From NCBI GenBank assembly GCA_023435545.1, contig JAEYRQ010000412.1, positions 1 through 8,337 on the forward strand: a stretch of DNA of 8,337 nucleotides, given 5' to 3'. The notes beneath the pieces were generated by a model. It was not told the origin of the DNA. It did no database searches and was given only the letters and a program-made list of their open reading frames with translations. How positions within the stretch are numbered: the first letter of the stretch is position 1; every line of letters starts with the position of its first letter. This document shows, one piece after another, positions 1 to 6,573 of this stretch. Made by a program: the position numbers and the translations under genes. The stretch comes from Pseudomonadota bacterium (GTDB taxonomy: Bacteria > Pseudomonadota > Alphaproteobacteria > Rhizobiales > Tepidamorphaceae).

Positions 1-2
1 GG

Positions 3-851
3 CTCAGGCCGGACATCTGGATGGACTTCAAGACCCGCTTTCGCATCCCGCAGATCATTGAGTGGTACGCGGCAACAGAGGGCAACGTCACGCTGTTCAA
101 TCTGGACGGTAAGCCAGGCGCTGTAGGCCGGATCCCGAAATGGCTCGAGAAGCGGTTCATGACCAAGCTCGTCCGCTTCGACGTGGAGGCGGAGAAGGTG
201 GTGCGCGGGCCCGACGGATTCTGCATCGAGTGCGCGGCCGACGAGGTGGGGGAGGCGGTTGGACGCATCCTCATCGACCCGAAGGCGCCTGGCCAGCGCT
301 TCGACGGCTATGCCGACCGCAAGGAGACGGAGCGCAAGGTGCTGCGCGACGTGTTCGAGAAGGGAGACGCCTGGTTCCGCACTGGCGACCTGATGCGCAA
401 GGACGCGCTCGGCTACTTCTACTTTATCGACCGGATCGGCGACACCTTCCGCTGGAAGGGCGAGAACGTCTCGACCTCGGAGGTGGCCGAGACGATCACC
501 GTGTTTCCCGGCATCCGCGAAGCCAACGTCTACGGTGTCGCCGTCGAGGGGCAGGACGGCCGCGCCGGCATGGCGGCGGTGGTGGCCGACGAGGACCTCG
601 ACCTGGAGGCGCTGCGCGAACACATCGTGGCACGGCTTCCCGCCTACGCCCGGCCGCTCTTCCTGCGCATCCGCAAGGAGATCGAGGTGACCGGGACCTT
701 CAAGCAGAAGAAGGTCGAGTTGCGCAACGACGGCTTCGACCCCGACCGGGTGGGCGACGACATCTTTTTCCACGATTCCTCGGCCGAACGATTCGTCCGG
801 CTCGATCGGGATCTCCATCAACGGATTCAGGCTGGAGACGTCCGGCTTTGA
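3..851 (+). CDS. Very-long-chain acyl-CoA synthetase, FATP family (C-terminal part, 5' end outside window)
   Basis: An AMP-forming ligase that would activate long or very long fatty acids to acyl-CoA, coupling uptake to activation at the membrane. The reading frame is open from the window edge, and the residues before the first ATG (LRPDIW, then M at base 21) already match the family, so the ATG at 21 is internal. Of the 282 visible residues, YAATEGN (about 22-28) is the adenylate-binding motif, TGDL (127-130) the A7 aspartate motif, and DRIGDTFRWKGENVSTSE (143-160) is the diagnostic FATP/VLACS signature. Near the end, PAYARPLFLR and TGTFKQKK (230-237) supply the C-terminal domain and the likely catalytic lysine region. 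Full-length members have about 600 residues, so roughly half, including the P-loop, lies upstream. The next gene begins 50 bases later on the same strand, so cotranscription is possible. The family is secure; chain-length preference cannot be read from the fragment. Confidence 0.93.
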   Translation, partial: LRPDIWMDFKTRFRIPQIIEWYAATEGNVTLFNLDGKPGAVGRIPKWLEKRFMTKLVRFDVEAEKVVRGPDGFCIECAADEVGEAVGRILIDPKAPGQRFDGYADRKETERKVLRDVFEKGDAWFRTGDLMRKDALGYFYFIDRIGDTFRWKGENVSTSEVAETITVFPGIREANVYGVAVEGQDGRAGMAAVVADEDLDLEALREHIVARLPAYARPLFLRIRKEIEVTGTFKQKKVELRNDGFDPDRVGDDIFFHDSSAERFVRLDRDLHQRIQAGDVRL

Positions 852-891
852 CCAGTGCCGGCGTGCCGGACCTGCCCGCCGTTCAGCCACC

Positions 892-895
892 GGAG
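892..895 (+). promoter_or_regulatory. Shine-Dalgarno GGAG deciding the DUF924 start
   Basis: GGAG sits 6 bases before the ATG at 902, but directly abuts the in-frame ATG at 896 with no spacing. The second ATG is therefore the better start; the protein begins MSDLPSL. Confidence 0.6.
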
Positions 896-901
896 ATGAG
901 A

Positions 902-1450
902 ATGAGCGACCTGCCGAGCCTTTTCGCCGTCCTGGAATTCTGGTGGAAGGCAGGGGATGCGCGGTGGTACGCGGGCGGCGAGGAGTTCGACGGCCAGTGC
1001 CGCGACGGCTTCCTCGATCTGCTCGAGCATGCCGCGTCCGGCGGACTGGCGGATTGGGAGGACAGTCCGAGCGGGGCGCTGGCGCTTCTCATCGTCCTCG
1101 ATCAGTTCTCGCGAAACGTCTTCCGCGGGACGCCTCGGGCCTTCGCCCAGGACGCCCGTGCCCTCGCCGTGGCGGAGCGTGCGGTGGCGGCGGGTTTCGA
1201 CCGGGCCTATCCGCTGCCAGCCCGGCAGTTCTTCTACATGCCGTACGAGCATTCCGAGGATCTGAAGGTGCAGGAACGGGGCTGCGACCTGTTTCGCGCC
1301 ACCGGCGACCAGGACGCCTACTACTGGGCACTGGTCCACATGGACGCGATCCGCCGGTTCGGCCGCTTCCCGCACCGTAATGCCATCCTCGGCCGCACCA
1401 CCACGCCAGAGGAGCAGCGCTACCTGCAGACCGGCGGCTTCTCTGGCTGA
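902..1450 (+). CDS. DUF924 family protein (predicted TPR-like helical protein)
   Basis: A 182-residue protein of the DUF924 family, whose biochemical role is unknown; I do not assign one. The match is clear from the ordered motifs: VLEFWW near the N-terminus (10-15), LIVLDQFSRNVFRGTPRAFA (63-82), the most conserved block RQFFYMPYEHSEDLKVQE (108-125), and GRFPHRNAILGRTTTPEE (154-171), ending in YLQTGGFSG. The length is typical of the family, which is all-helical and thought to have a TPR-like fold. The ATG at 902 is chosen because GGAG lies 6 bases upstream. There is no signal peptide or membrane segment, so it is probably cytoplasmic. It follows the acyl-CoA synthetase gene by 50 bases on the same strand and may share its transcript. 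Its downstream neighbour starts about 50 to 96 bases later, depending on the start used. A longer frame open to base 140 is just an overlap with the upstream gene. Confidence 0.93.
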   Translation: MSDLPSLFAVLEFWWKAGDARWYAGGEEFDGQCRDGFLDLLEHAASGGLADWEDSPSGALALLIVLDQFSRNVFRGTPRAFAQDARALAVAERAVAAGFDRAYPLPARQFFYMPYEHSEDLKVQERGCDLFRATGDQDAYYWALVHMDAIRRFGRFPHRNAILGRTTTPEEQRYLQTGGFSG

Positions 1451-1533
1451 GGCGGGATCGGGCCTGCACCGGAACCGTTTCTTAAGCGCTCCCGGGCCAT
1501 GTTGTGCGGGGTCCCGCGTCCGGGCCGCCGAAC

Positions 1534-1539
1534 GGGAAG
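1534..1539 (+). promoter_or_regulatory. Possible ribosome binding site GGGAAG for a GTG start at 1547
   Basis: GGGAAG lies 7 bases before the in-frame GTG at 1547. The upstream ATG at 1499 is preceded by CTCCCGGGCC, which has no purine-rich site. This favours GTG at 1547 as the flippase start, but the site is not a strong consensus. Confidence 0.4.
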
Positions 1540-1546
1540 CGAGAGC

Positions 1547-2938
1547 GTGCACCAGTCTGCTCCGGTCGAAAACCGGAAGGATGCGACCGGCATTGCCCGG
1601 ATCGCGGCGCGGCTGCGCGAGATTTTGGCGGCGATCGTCCGCGCCGAGGACGACCGGACGCTCGCCCAGCGCACCGCGTTCATCGCGTTCTTCATCAGGG
1701 CCTCGAGCGCCGCGCTGGCGCTCGTCTCGCAGATCCTTTTGGCGCGCTGGCTCGGCTCGCATGAATACGGGATCTTCGCCTTCGCCTTCGTCACGCTGGT
1801 GCTCATCGGTGGCCTGATCCCGCTGGGGTTTCCGACCGCGGGCCAGAGGTTCATCGCGGAGTACACCGAGACTGGCCGCGCAGACCTCACCCGCGGCTAC
1901 ATCTTCGGCAGCCGGCTGTTCGTGGTCGGTGTGGGCACGCTGGTCTCCCTCATCGGTGCGGGGGGCCTGTGGCTGTTCGGCGAGAGGATTGGGGGCGACT
2001 ACCTGCTGCCGCTCTACCTGATCCTGGTCTGCCTCCCGGTCTACGCGCTGATGGAGGTGCAGGACGGGATCGCCCGCAACTATTCGTGGATCGACCTGGC
2101 GCTGGCGTTGCCCTACCTGGTGCGTCCGCTGACGATCCTCGCCATCGTCGGCGGCACGATGCTGGTCACCGGCGACGTCGACGCGGTGACGGCGGGCTAT
2201 GCCCTGATCGGTGCGATCTGGATCACCGGCATTGCCCAGATGATCCTGCTCGACATCAGGCTGCGCCGGCGTTTGCCCAAGGGCAAGCGCAGCTACGCCT
2301 GGAAGGGCTGGACGATCACCGCGCTGCCGATTTTCCTGGTCGAGAGCTTCTACATGCTGCTGACCAACACCGACGTGCTGGTGGTCTCGCTCTACATGGG
2401 ACCGGCCGATGTCGGCGTCTATTATGCCGCGGTGAAGGTGCTGGCGCTGGTGTCGTTCGTGCCGTTCGCGGTCACAGCCGCCTCCGCCCACAAATACGCC
2501 GAATACAACACAGCCGGCGACGTCGCCCGGCTCGAGAGCTTTGTGCGCGACACGGTCCGGTGGACGTTCTGGCCGGCGCTGGCCGCGACGCTCGCCATCC
2601 TGGCCGTGGGCAAGCCGCTGCTGTGGCTGTTCGGCCCCGACTTCACCTCGGGCTATCCCCTGCTGTTCATCCTGGTGATCGGCCTGATGGCGCGCGCGAT
2701 GGTCGGCCCGGTCGACCGGGTGCTCAACATGCTCGGCCAGCAGAATGCCTGTGCCACCGTCTATGCGGGCGCGTTCGCGCTCAATCTCCTCCTCAATTTC
2801 ACGCTGATCCCCCGCTTCGGCCTCGCCGGGGCGGCATGGGCGCCCAGCACGGCGCTGATCGTGGAATCGATCTTGCTGTTCTTCGTGGCGAGGTCCCGGC
2901 TCGGGCTGCACGTCTTCGTTCTGGACAGGAGACGTTAG
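1547..2938 (+). CDS. Polysaccharide flippase, Wzx/MOP superfamily (oligosaccharide-lipid exporter)
   Basis: An inner-membrane transporter expected to flip lipid-linked sugars from cytoplasm to periplasm for a capsule, exopolysaccharide or O-antigen. The 463 residues (from GTG 1547) begin with a polar, basic cytoplasmic stretch of about 40, then show about 12 hydrophobic segments. Early on comes the typical block QILLARWLGSHEYGIFAFAF (62-81), with the LG..EYG signature of polysaccharide biosynthesis proteins; then a PxGFPTAGQRFIAEY loop (92-106). A central cytoplasmic, basic loop (RLRRRLPKGKRS, about 238-249) divides two six-helix halves, and the second half has the LTNTDVLVVSLYMGPADVGVYYAA motif region (272-295) usual in this family. 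An ATG at 1499 would add 16 residues but lacks a ribosome binding site. A GNAT acyltransferase follows 46 bases later, probably in the same operon. No sugar-transferring enzyme is in view, so the substrate is unknown. Confidence 0.88.
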   Translation: MHQSAPVENRKDATGIARIAARLREILAAIVRAEDDRTLAQRTAFIAFFIRASSAALALVSQILLARWLGSHEYGIFAFAFVTLVLIGGLIPLGFPTAGQRFIAEYTETGRADLTRGYIFGSRLFVVGVGTLVSLIGAGGLWLFGERIGGDYLLPLYLILVCLPVYALMEVQDGIARNYSWIDLALALPYLVRPLTILAIVGGTMLVTGDVDAVTAGYALIGAIWITGIAQMILLDIRLRRRLPKGKRSYAWKGWTITALPIFLVESFYMLLTNTDVLVVSLYMGPADVGVYYAAVKVLALVSFVPFAVTAASAHKYAEYNTAGDVARLESFVRDTVRWTFWPALAATLAILAVGKPLLWLFGPDFTSGYPLLFILVIGLMARAMVGPVDRVLNMLGQQNACATVYAGAFALNLLLNFTLIPRFGLAGAAWAPSTALIVESILLFFVARSRLGLHVFVLDRRR

Positions 2939-2969
2939 GCCTCGTCGCAAAGCGGGACGCTGGGCGGTC

Positions 2970-2977
2970 AAGGGGAG
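2970..2977 (+). promoter_or_regulatory. Strong Shine-Dalgarno AAGGGGAG
   Basis: A purine-rich AAGGGGAG ends 7 bases before the ATG at 2985 and fixes that ATG as the start of the large GNAT gene over the in-frame ATGs at 3021 and 3033. Confidence 0.7.
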
Positions 2978-2984
2978 ACGGTGC

Positions 2985-4247
2985 ATGGTTGCGGCGGCAG
3001 GCGGTATTGGCTCAATCCTGATGGGCGCGGCGATGTCGCGAGCGGTGACGGCTACGAAGGTCGGATGTCAGGCATCACTCCGAAAGACCGATCCGCGCCA
3101 CGTCGTCGAGGTCGCCAACTGGCGGATCCTTCGCGAGACCCAGCGCAACTGGAAGGATCTCGCCAGACGCGCGGCCGAGCCGAACGTCTTCTACGATCCC
3201 GGCTTCGCCCTCGCCTCGATCGCCGGGCTCGATCGCGGAGAGCATGTGCGGGCGGTGCTGATCTGGCGCAGCGCGCCGCCGGTCGAGCGGCCCTGCCTGC
3301 GCCGGCTGATCGGCGTGTTCCCCTATGTCGAGCGGCGGCGCTGGGGCCTGCCACTCGTTGCGGCGGAGGCCTACATCCACCCCTTCGCCATGTCGGCCGC
3401 CCCGCTGGTCGATCCCGAGCTTGCTGAGGAGGCCTGGGGTGTCCTGTTCGACTGGCTGGAGGCCGGCGGACGCTGCACCCCGGACGCCTGGATGTTCCAC
3501 CACCTGCCTCTGGAGGGCCCGTCGGCCGATGCGATGCGCATCGCCGCCCGGCACCGGGGCATCGCCCTGCGGGCGATAGAGCCCCGCGAGCGGGCGGTGC
3601 TCGACACCCATGGGCTCTCGCCGGCCTGGCTCGACCAGGCGCTGTCGCCAAAGGCGCGCAAGGAGTACCGGCGCCAGCGCCGCCGCCTGGGCGAGCGTGG
3701 CCGACTGGAGCGCGCGACCGCCAGCCTTCCCCACGAAGCGGGTCCGGCAATCGAGGAGTTCCTGGCGCTGGAGGCGTCCGGCTGGAAGGGCCGAGCCGGA
3801 ACCGCCGCCGCCCAGTCGCCCCGGATCACCGGCATGTTCCGTGAGGCGGCGGCAGCGCTTGCCGAGCACGGGCAGGTCCGCATCGACACGCTGCGGCTGG
3901 ACGGACGTCCGATCGCCGCGACCATCACCTTGAGTAGTGGCGCGGACCGGTGGCTGTGGAAGATCGCCTATGATGAGGCCTTCGCCGGTTACTCGCCGGG
4001 CGTGCTGCTGACGCTCGACCTCACGGAGGAGGCGCTCGCGGAAGGCCATCCGATCCGATGGGACTCCTGCGCCCTGCCGGGACACCCGATGATCGACAGG
4101 ATCTGGCGCCAGCGCCGCGCCTATGCGGACGTGCTGGTCTTCCCACGGCGGACCAGCCCGTTTCTTGCCGGCGCCGCGACCGCGATCGAGACGATGGCGC
4201 GGGGTGGCATCCGGCGATTGAAGCAGGCGCGGCGGCGCTTCGGCTGA
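2985..4247 (+). CDS. GNAT acyltransferase of the CelD/BcsL (GNAT_acetyltransf_6, FemAB-like) family
   Basis: A 420-residue cytoplasmic enzyme of the double-GNAT type found in polysaccharide and cellulose loci, expected to transfer an acyl or aminoacyl group to an amino sugar or similar acceptor; the actual substrate cannot be deduced. The C-terminal acyltransferase domain is recognisable from KARKEYRRQRRRL (223-235), the hallmark FLALEASGWKGRAGTA (259-274), the strand VRIDTLRLDGRPIAATITL (298-316), KIAYDEAFAGYSPGVLL (326-342) and the WDSCALPGHP block (359-368). The N-terminal half (about 40-200) carries the diverged first domain, with NVFYDPGFALASI at 67-79. The C-terminus is strongly basic (RRLKQARRRFG). 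The strong Shine-Dalgarno 7 bases upstream supports ATG 2985. It sits 46 bases after the flippase, suggesting joint work on an envelope polysaccharide, and ends 13 bases before a convergent gene. Confidence 0.88.
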   Translation: MVAAAGGIGSILMGAAMSRAVTATKVGCQASLRKTDPRHVVEVANWRILRETQRNWKDLARRAAEPNVFYDPGFALASIAGLDRGEHVRAVLIWRSAPPVERPCLRRLIGVFPYVERRRWGLPLVAAEAYIHPFAMSAAPLVDPELAEEAWGVLFDWLEAGGRCTPDAWMFHHLPLEGPSADAMRIAARHRGIALRAIEPRERAVLDTHGLSPAWLDQALSPKARKEYRRQRRRLGERGRLERATASLPHEAGPAIEEFLALEASGWKGRAGTAAAQSPRITGMFREAAAALAEHGQVRIDTLRLDGRPIAATITLSSGADRWLWKIAYDEAFAGYSPGVLLTLDLTEEALAEGHPIRWDSCALPGHPMIDRIWRQRRAYADVLVFPRRTSPFLAGAATAIETMARGGIRRLKQARRRFG

Positions 4248-4260
4248 CGGATCGATACCC

Positions 4261-5877
4261 TCAGGCCCGTTCGCGCAGCAGCCTGCGGATCACCTTCCCG
4301 GTGGTCGTCAGCGGCAGTTCCTCCAGGAATTCGATCTCGCGCGGGTATTCGTGCGCCGCCAGACGCTCGCGGACGAAGGCCTGGATGTCCGTGATGAGGT
4401 CGTCGGAGGGAACCACGCCCTCGGCCGGCACGATGAATGCCTTGACGATCTCGGTGCGCACCGGGTCCGGCTTGCCGACGGCCGCGGCAAGGGCTACGGC
4501 GGGATGCGCGATCAGGCAGTCCTCGATCTCGCCGGGACCGATCCGGTAGCCGGCGGAGGTGATCACGTCGTCATCGCGGCCGACGAACGAGAAATAGCCG
4601 TCGGTATCCATCACGCCCTCGTCGCCGGTCTTCATCCAGTCGCCGACGAACTTCGCCTCCGTCGCCTCGTGCCGGCCCCAATATTCCAGGAACATGACCG
4701 GGTCGGGCCGCCGCACCGCGATCTGGCCGATCTCGCCGGGCGGCAGCTCATTCCCCTCAGAGTCGATCACGGCGACCCGGTGGCCGGGCACCGGCTTGCC
4801 GATGGCGCCCGGCCGTGACACGCCGATCGCGGCGCAGGAGGACAGCACCAGATTGCATTCGGTCTGTCCGTAGAACTCGTTGACGGTGAGCCCGAGCTCA
4901 CTCCGCGCCCAGTCGTAGACTTCGCGGCCGAGCGACTCGCCGCCGCTGCCGATGGTGCGCAGCGACAGGTTCCAGCGCCGTCTGGGCGCCTTGACGGCGC
5001 GCATCATCCTGAGTGCCGTCGGCGGGATGAAAGCGTTGCGGACCCCGAACTCCGCCATCAGCGCGAAGGCGAGTTCGGGATCGAACTTCTCGAAACGATA
5101 GGCGACCACGGGTACACCGAAGTAGAGCGCCGGCAGCAGCACGTTGAGCAGGCCGCCGGCCCAGGCCCAATCCGCCGGTGTCCACATCACGTCGCCGGGC
5201 TGCGGCAGGAACTCGTGCGGCATCTGGACGCCCGGCAGATGGCCGAGCAGGACACGGTGTCCGTGCAGGGCGCCCTTGGCGGGCCCGGTCGTCCCCGAGG
5301 TGTAGATCATCAGCGCGGGGTCGTCCGGACCGGTGTCGGCGCGTTCGGCCAGCGGCTCGGCCGTGACGATCGTCTCCTGGAAACCCAGCGCGTCGCCCTG
5401 AGGCCCGTCGATCGAGATCACCGTCTCAAGGCTCGCCGGGCGCTCGTCGATCCGGGCGAGCTTGGCCAGACCCGCCGACCCGGTGATCAGCACACCCGCG
5501 CCAGAATCGGCGAGCCGGTAGGCGAGCGCGTCGATGCCGAACAGCATGGCCAGCGGCACCGCCACTGCGCCTATCTTGTAAACGGCGAGGTGGGAGATGG
5601 CGGTCTCCGGACACTGCGGCAGCAGCAGCGCGACGCGGTCACCGTGCCGAACGCCCGCCGCCGTCAGGACGCTCGCCAGCCGGTTCGACGCCTCCCGAAG
5701 CGCCCCGTAGGAGATCCGGTCGATGCCGCCGTCCTGCCGTCGGTGGATGATTGCGATCCGCTCCGGCTCGCCGGCGGCCCAGCGGTCGCAGCAGGCTTCG
5801 GCGATGTTGAACCTCTCGGGGATCTCCCATTGGAAGCGGGCCACGAGGTCGGCATAGGTGTCGGCGCGCGTCAGCAT
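4261..5877 (-). CDS. AMP-dependent acyl-CoA synthetase (medium-chain / acetyl-CoA synthetase-like)
   Basis: A full-length 538-residue adenylate-forming ligase that activates a carboxylic acid to its CoA ester through an acyl-AMP. All core motifs are present: the P-loop YTSGTTGPAKGALHGHR (192-208), the TPADWAWAGGL region (233-243) resembling medium-chain synthetases, IGSGGESLG (309-317), YGQTE (336-340), TGDEG (417-421), the hinge GRDDDVITSAGYRIGPGE (433-450), and the catalytic Lys528 in PLTTTGKVIRR. The context P-X4-G-K around this lysine matches the motif acetylated by Pat-type enzymes in other acyl-CoA synthetases. The start at 5877 has AGGA (5882-5885) 4 bases upstream. It is transcribed divergently from an XRE-cupin regulator across a 111-base spacer with a tandem repeat, so it is the regulator's likely target. 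The substrate is unknown; short or medium-chain or branched acids are plausible. It differs clearly from the FATP-type synthetase at the left edge. Confidence 0.93.
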   Translation of the reverse strand: MLTRADTYADLVARFQWEIPERFNIAEACCDRWAAGEPERIAIIHRRQDGGIDRISYGALREASNRLASVLTAAGVRHGDRVALLLPQCPETAISHLAVYKIGAVAVPLAMLFGIDALAYRLADSGAGVLITGSAGLAKLARIDERPASLETVISIDGPQGDALGFQETIVTAEPLAERADTGPDDPALMIYTSGTTGPAKGALHGHRVLLGHLPGVQMPHEFLPQPGDVMWTPADWAWAGGLLNVLLPALYFGVPVVAYRFEKFDPELAFALMAEFGVRNAFIPPTALRMMRAVKAPRRRWNLSLRTIGSGGESLGREVYDWARSELGLTVNEFYGQTECNLVLSSCAAIGVSRPGAIGKPVPGHRVAVIDSEGNELPPGEIGQIAVRRPDPVMFLEYWGRHEATEAKFVGDWMKTGDEGVMDTDGYFSFVGRDDDVITSAGYRIGPGEIEDCLIAHPAVALAAAVGKPDPVRTEIVKAFIVPAEGVVPSDDLITDIQAFVRERLAAHEYPREIEFLEELPLTTTGKVIRRLLRERA

Positions 5878-5952
5878 CGGGTCCTGGCGGGTGTGGTGCG
5901 GTGGCGCGGCAGCCTAGCCCGGATTGGCTGGCGGCGGAACGCCGACCAGGGC

Positions 5953-5981
5953 TTGCGCTTTTCCCGAATATGAGATTAGCT
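5953..5981 (+). promoter_or_regulatory. Weak candidate promoter for a leaderless regulator transcript
   Basis: TTGCGC (5953-5958) and TTAGCT (5976-5981) are 17 bases apart and would place transcription initiation close to base 5989, the A of the regulator's start codon. Each hexamer matches the sigma-70 consensus poorly. It is listed because the gene lacks a ribosome binding site and leaderless initiation would explain that. It overlaps the first repeat copy. Confidence 0.22.
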
Positions 5982-5991
5982 CCCGAATATG
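5962..5991. repeat. Tandem 11-bp repeat TCCCGAATATG, likely regulator operator
   Basis: Two exact copies of TCCCGAATATG lie at 5962-5972 and 5981-5991, separated by 8 bases (AGATTAGC), so equivalent positions are 19 bases apart. They are the most A/T-rich stretch of the otherwise GC-rich 111-base spacer between the divergent synthetase and XRE-cupin genes, which is where an autoregulator's operator is expected. The second copy ends exactly on the regulator's ATG (5989-5991), so binding there would also block its transcription or translation start. An ATATG/CATAT inverted repeat (5987-5998, 2-base centre) overlaps the second copy. The rest of the spacer (5878-5961) shows no clear element. Confidence 0.6.
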
Positions 5992-6561
5992 GACATATGC
6001 CCTGCGAACCCGCGTGAAACCGACCGCCGCATCGCGCAGCGGCTGCGCGCCCTGCGGGCCGAGCAGGGCTGGACGCTGGAGGAGGTCGCCCGCCGCAGCG
6101 GCGTCAGCCGTGCCACCCTGTCGCGCATCGAGAATGCCGAGGTGAGCGTCACGGCGGGCGTACTGGGCAGGCTCTGCTCTGTCTACGGGTTGCCGATGTC
6201 GAGGCTGATGTACCTGGTGGAGGAGGACGTTGCGCCGCTCAGCCGGCGGGCGGAGCAGACGGTGTGGAGCGACAGCGACACCGGTTTCAGCAGGCGCCTG
6301 GTCTCGCCTCCGGCCAGAGGGCTCCAGGGAGAGGTACTCGAGTGCCGCCTCGGACCCGGCGCATCCATCGACTATCCGGAACCGAGCCGCCCAGGTCTGG
6401 AGCATCATCTGGTTATGCTGGAGGGGGGGCTCCAGCTCACCGTCGACGGCGTCACGCACGATCTGCGGGAGGGAGACTGCCTGCGCTACCTGCTGCACGG
6501 TCCGACCTCTTTCCGCGCCTCGCCACAGACTGGCGCGACCTACCTCTTGTTCCTCGTGTGA
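5989..6561 (+). CDS. XRE-family transcriptional regulator with C-terminal cupin sensor domain
   Basis: A 190-residue DNA-binding regulator in which a cupin domain is thought to bind a small ligand and control the HTH. The HTH covers about residues 12-67: IAQRLRALRAEQGWTLEEVA, then the recognition helix SGVSRATLSRIENAE (37-51). The cupin spans about 115-188, with GLEHHLVMLEGGLQLTVDG (136-154) and LREGDCLRYLLHGPTSF (159-175). The HH pair at 139-140 could bind metal, but the usual full set of cupin metal ligands is not obvious. The start must be the ATG at 5989: the frame closes at a TAG at 5977-5979 and no other in-frame start lies between. No Shine-Dalgarno precedes it, and it overlaps a repeat copy. 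A GNAT gene follows 12 bases after its stop, in one operon; the divergent acyl-CoA synthetase is the other likely target. The ligand is unknown; an acid, its CoA ester or an amine is possible. Confidence 0.92.
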   Translation: MDICPANPRETDRRIAQRLRALRAEQGWTLEEVARRSGVSRATLSRIENAEVSVTAGVLGRLCSVYGLPMSRLMYLVEEDVAPLSRRAEQTVWSDSDTGFSRRLVSPPARGLQGEVLECRLGPGASIDYPEPSRPGLEHHLVMLEGGLQLTVDGVTHDLREGDCLRYLLHGPTSFRASPQTGATYLLFLV

Positions 6562-6573
6562 CGCGGAGCCGCC

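Noticed and set aside
858..869. CCGGC/GCCGG inverted repeat between the FATP-type synthetase and DUF924 genes.
   Set aside because: Too short, with a 2-base centre and no T tract; such palindromes are expected by chance in DNA this rich in G and C.
827..2986. A 719-codon open frame on the minus strand opposite the DUF924 and flippase genes.
   Set aside because: Its translation is low-complexity and rich in Arg, Asp, Gln, His and Glu, with no recognisable domain. It is the antisense shadow expected in GC-rich DNA where stop codons are rare; the plus-strand genes have clear family matches.
3075..4085. A 336-codon minus-strand frame opposite the large GNAT gene.
   Set aside because: Same shadow composition, no domain, and fully inside a well-supported gene.
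4248..4260. The 13-base gap between the convergent GNAT and synthetase genes, examined for a bidirectional terminator.
   Set aside because: No hairpin or T tract could be seen in or around it.
5910..5930. CAGCC/GGCTG inverted repeat in the synthetase leader region, considered as a riboswitch or attenuator.
   Set aside because: Only a 5-base arm with an 11-base loop, no further structure and no downstream terminator, so it is not distinguishable from chance.
5215..5973. A 252-codon plus-strand frame opposite the synthetase start and the divergent spacer.
   Set aside because: Antisense shadow, rich in Arg, Asp and Gly; the minus-strand synthetase has complete catalytic motifs over the same bases.
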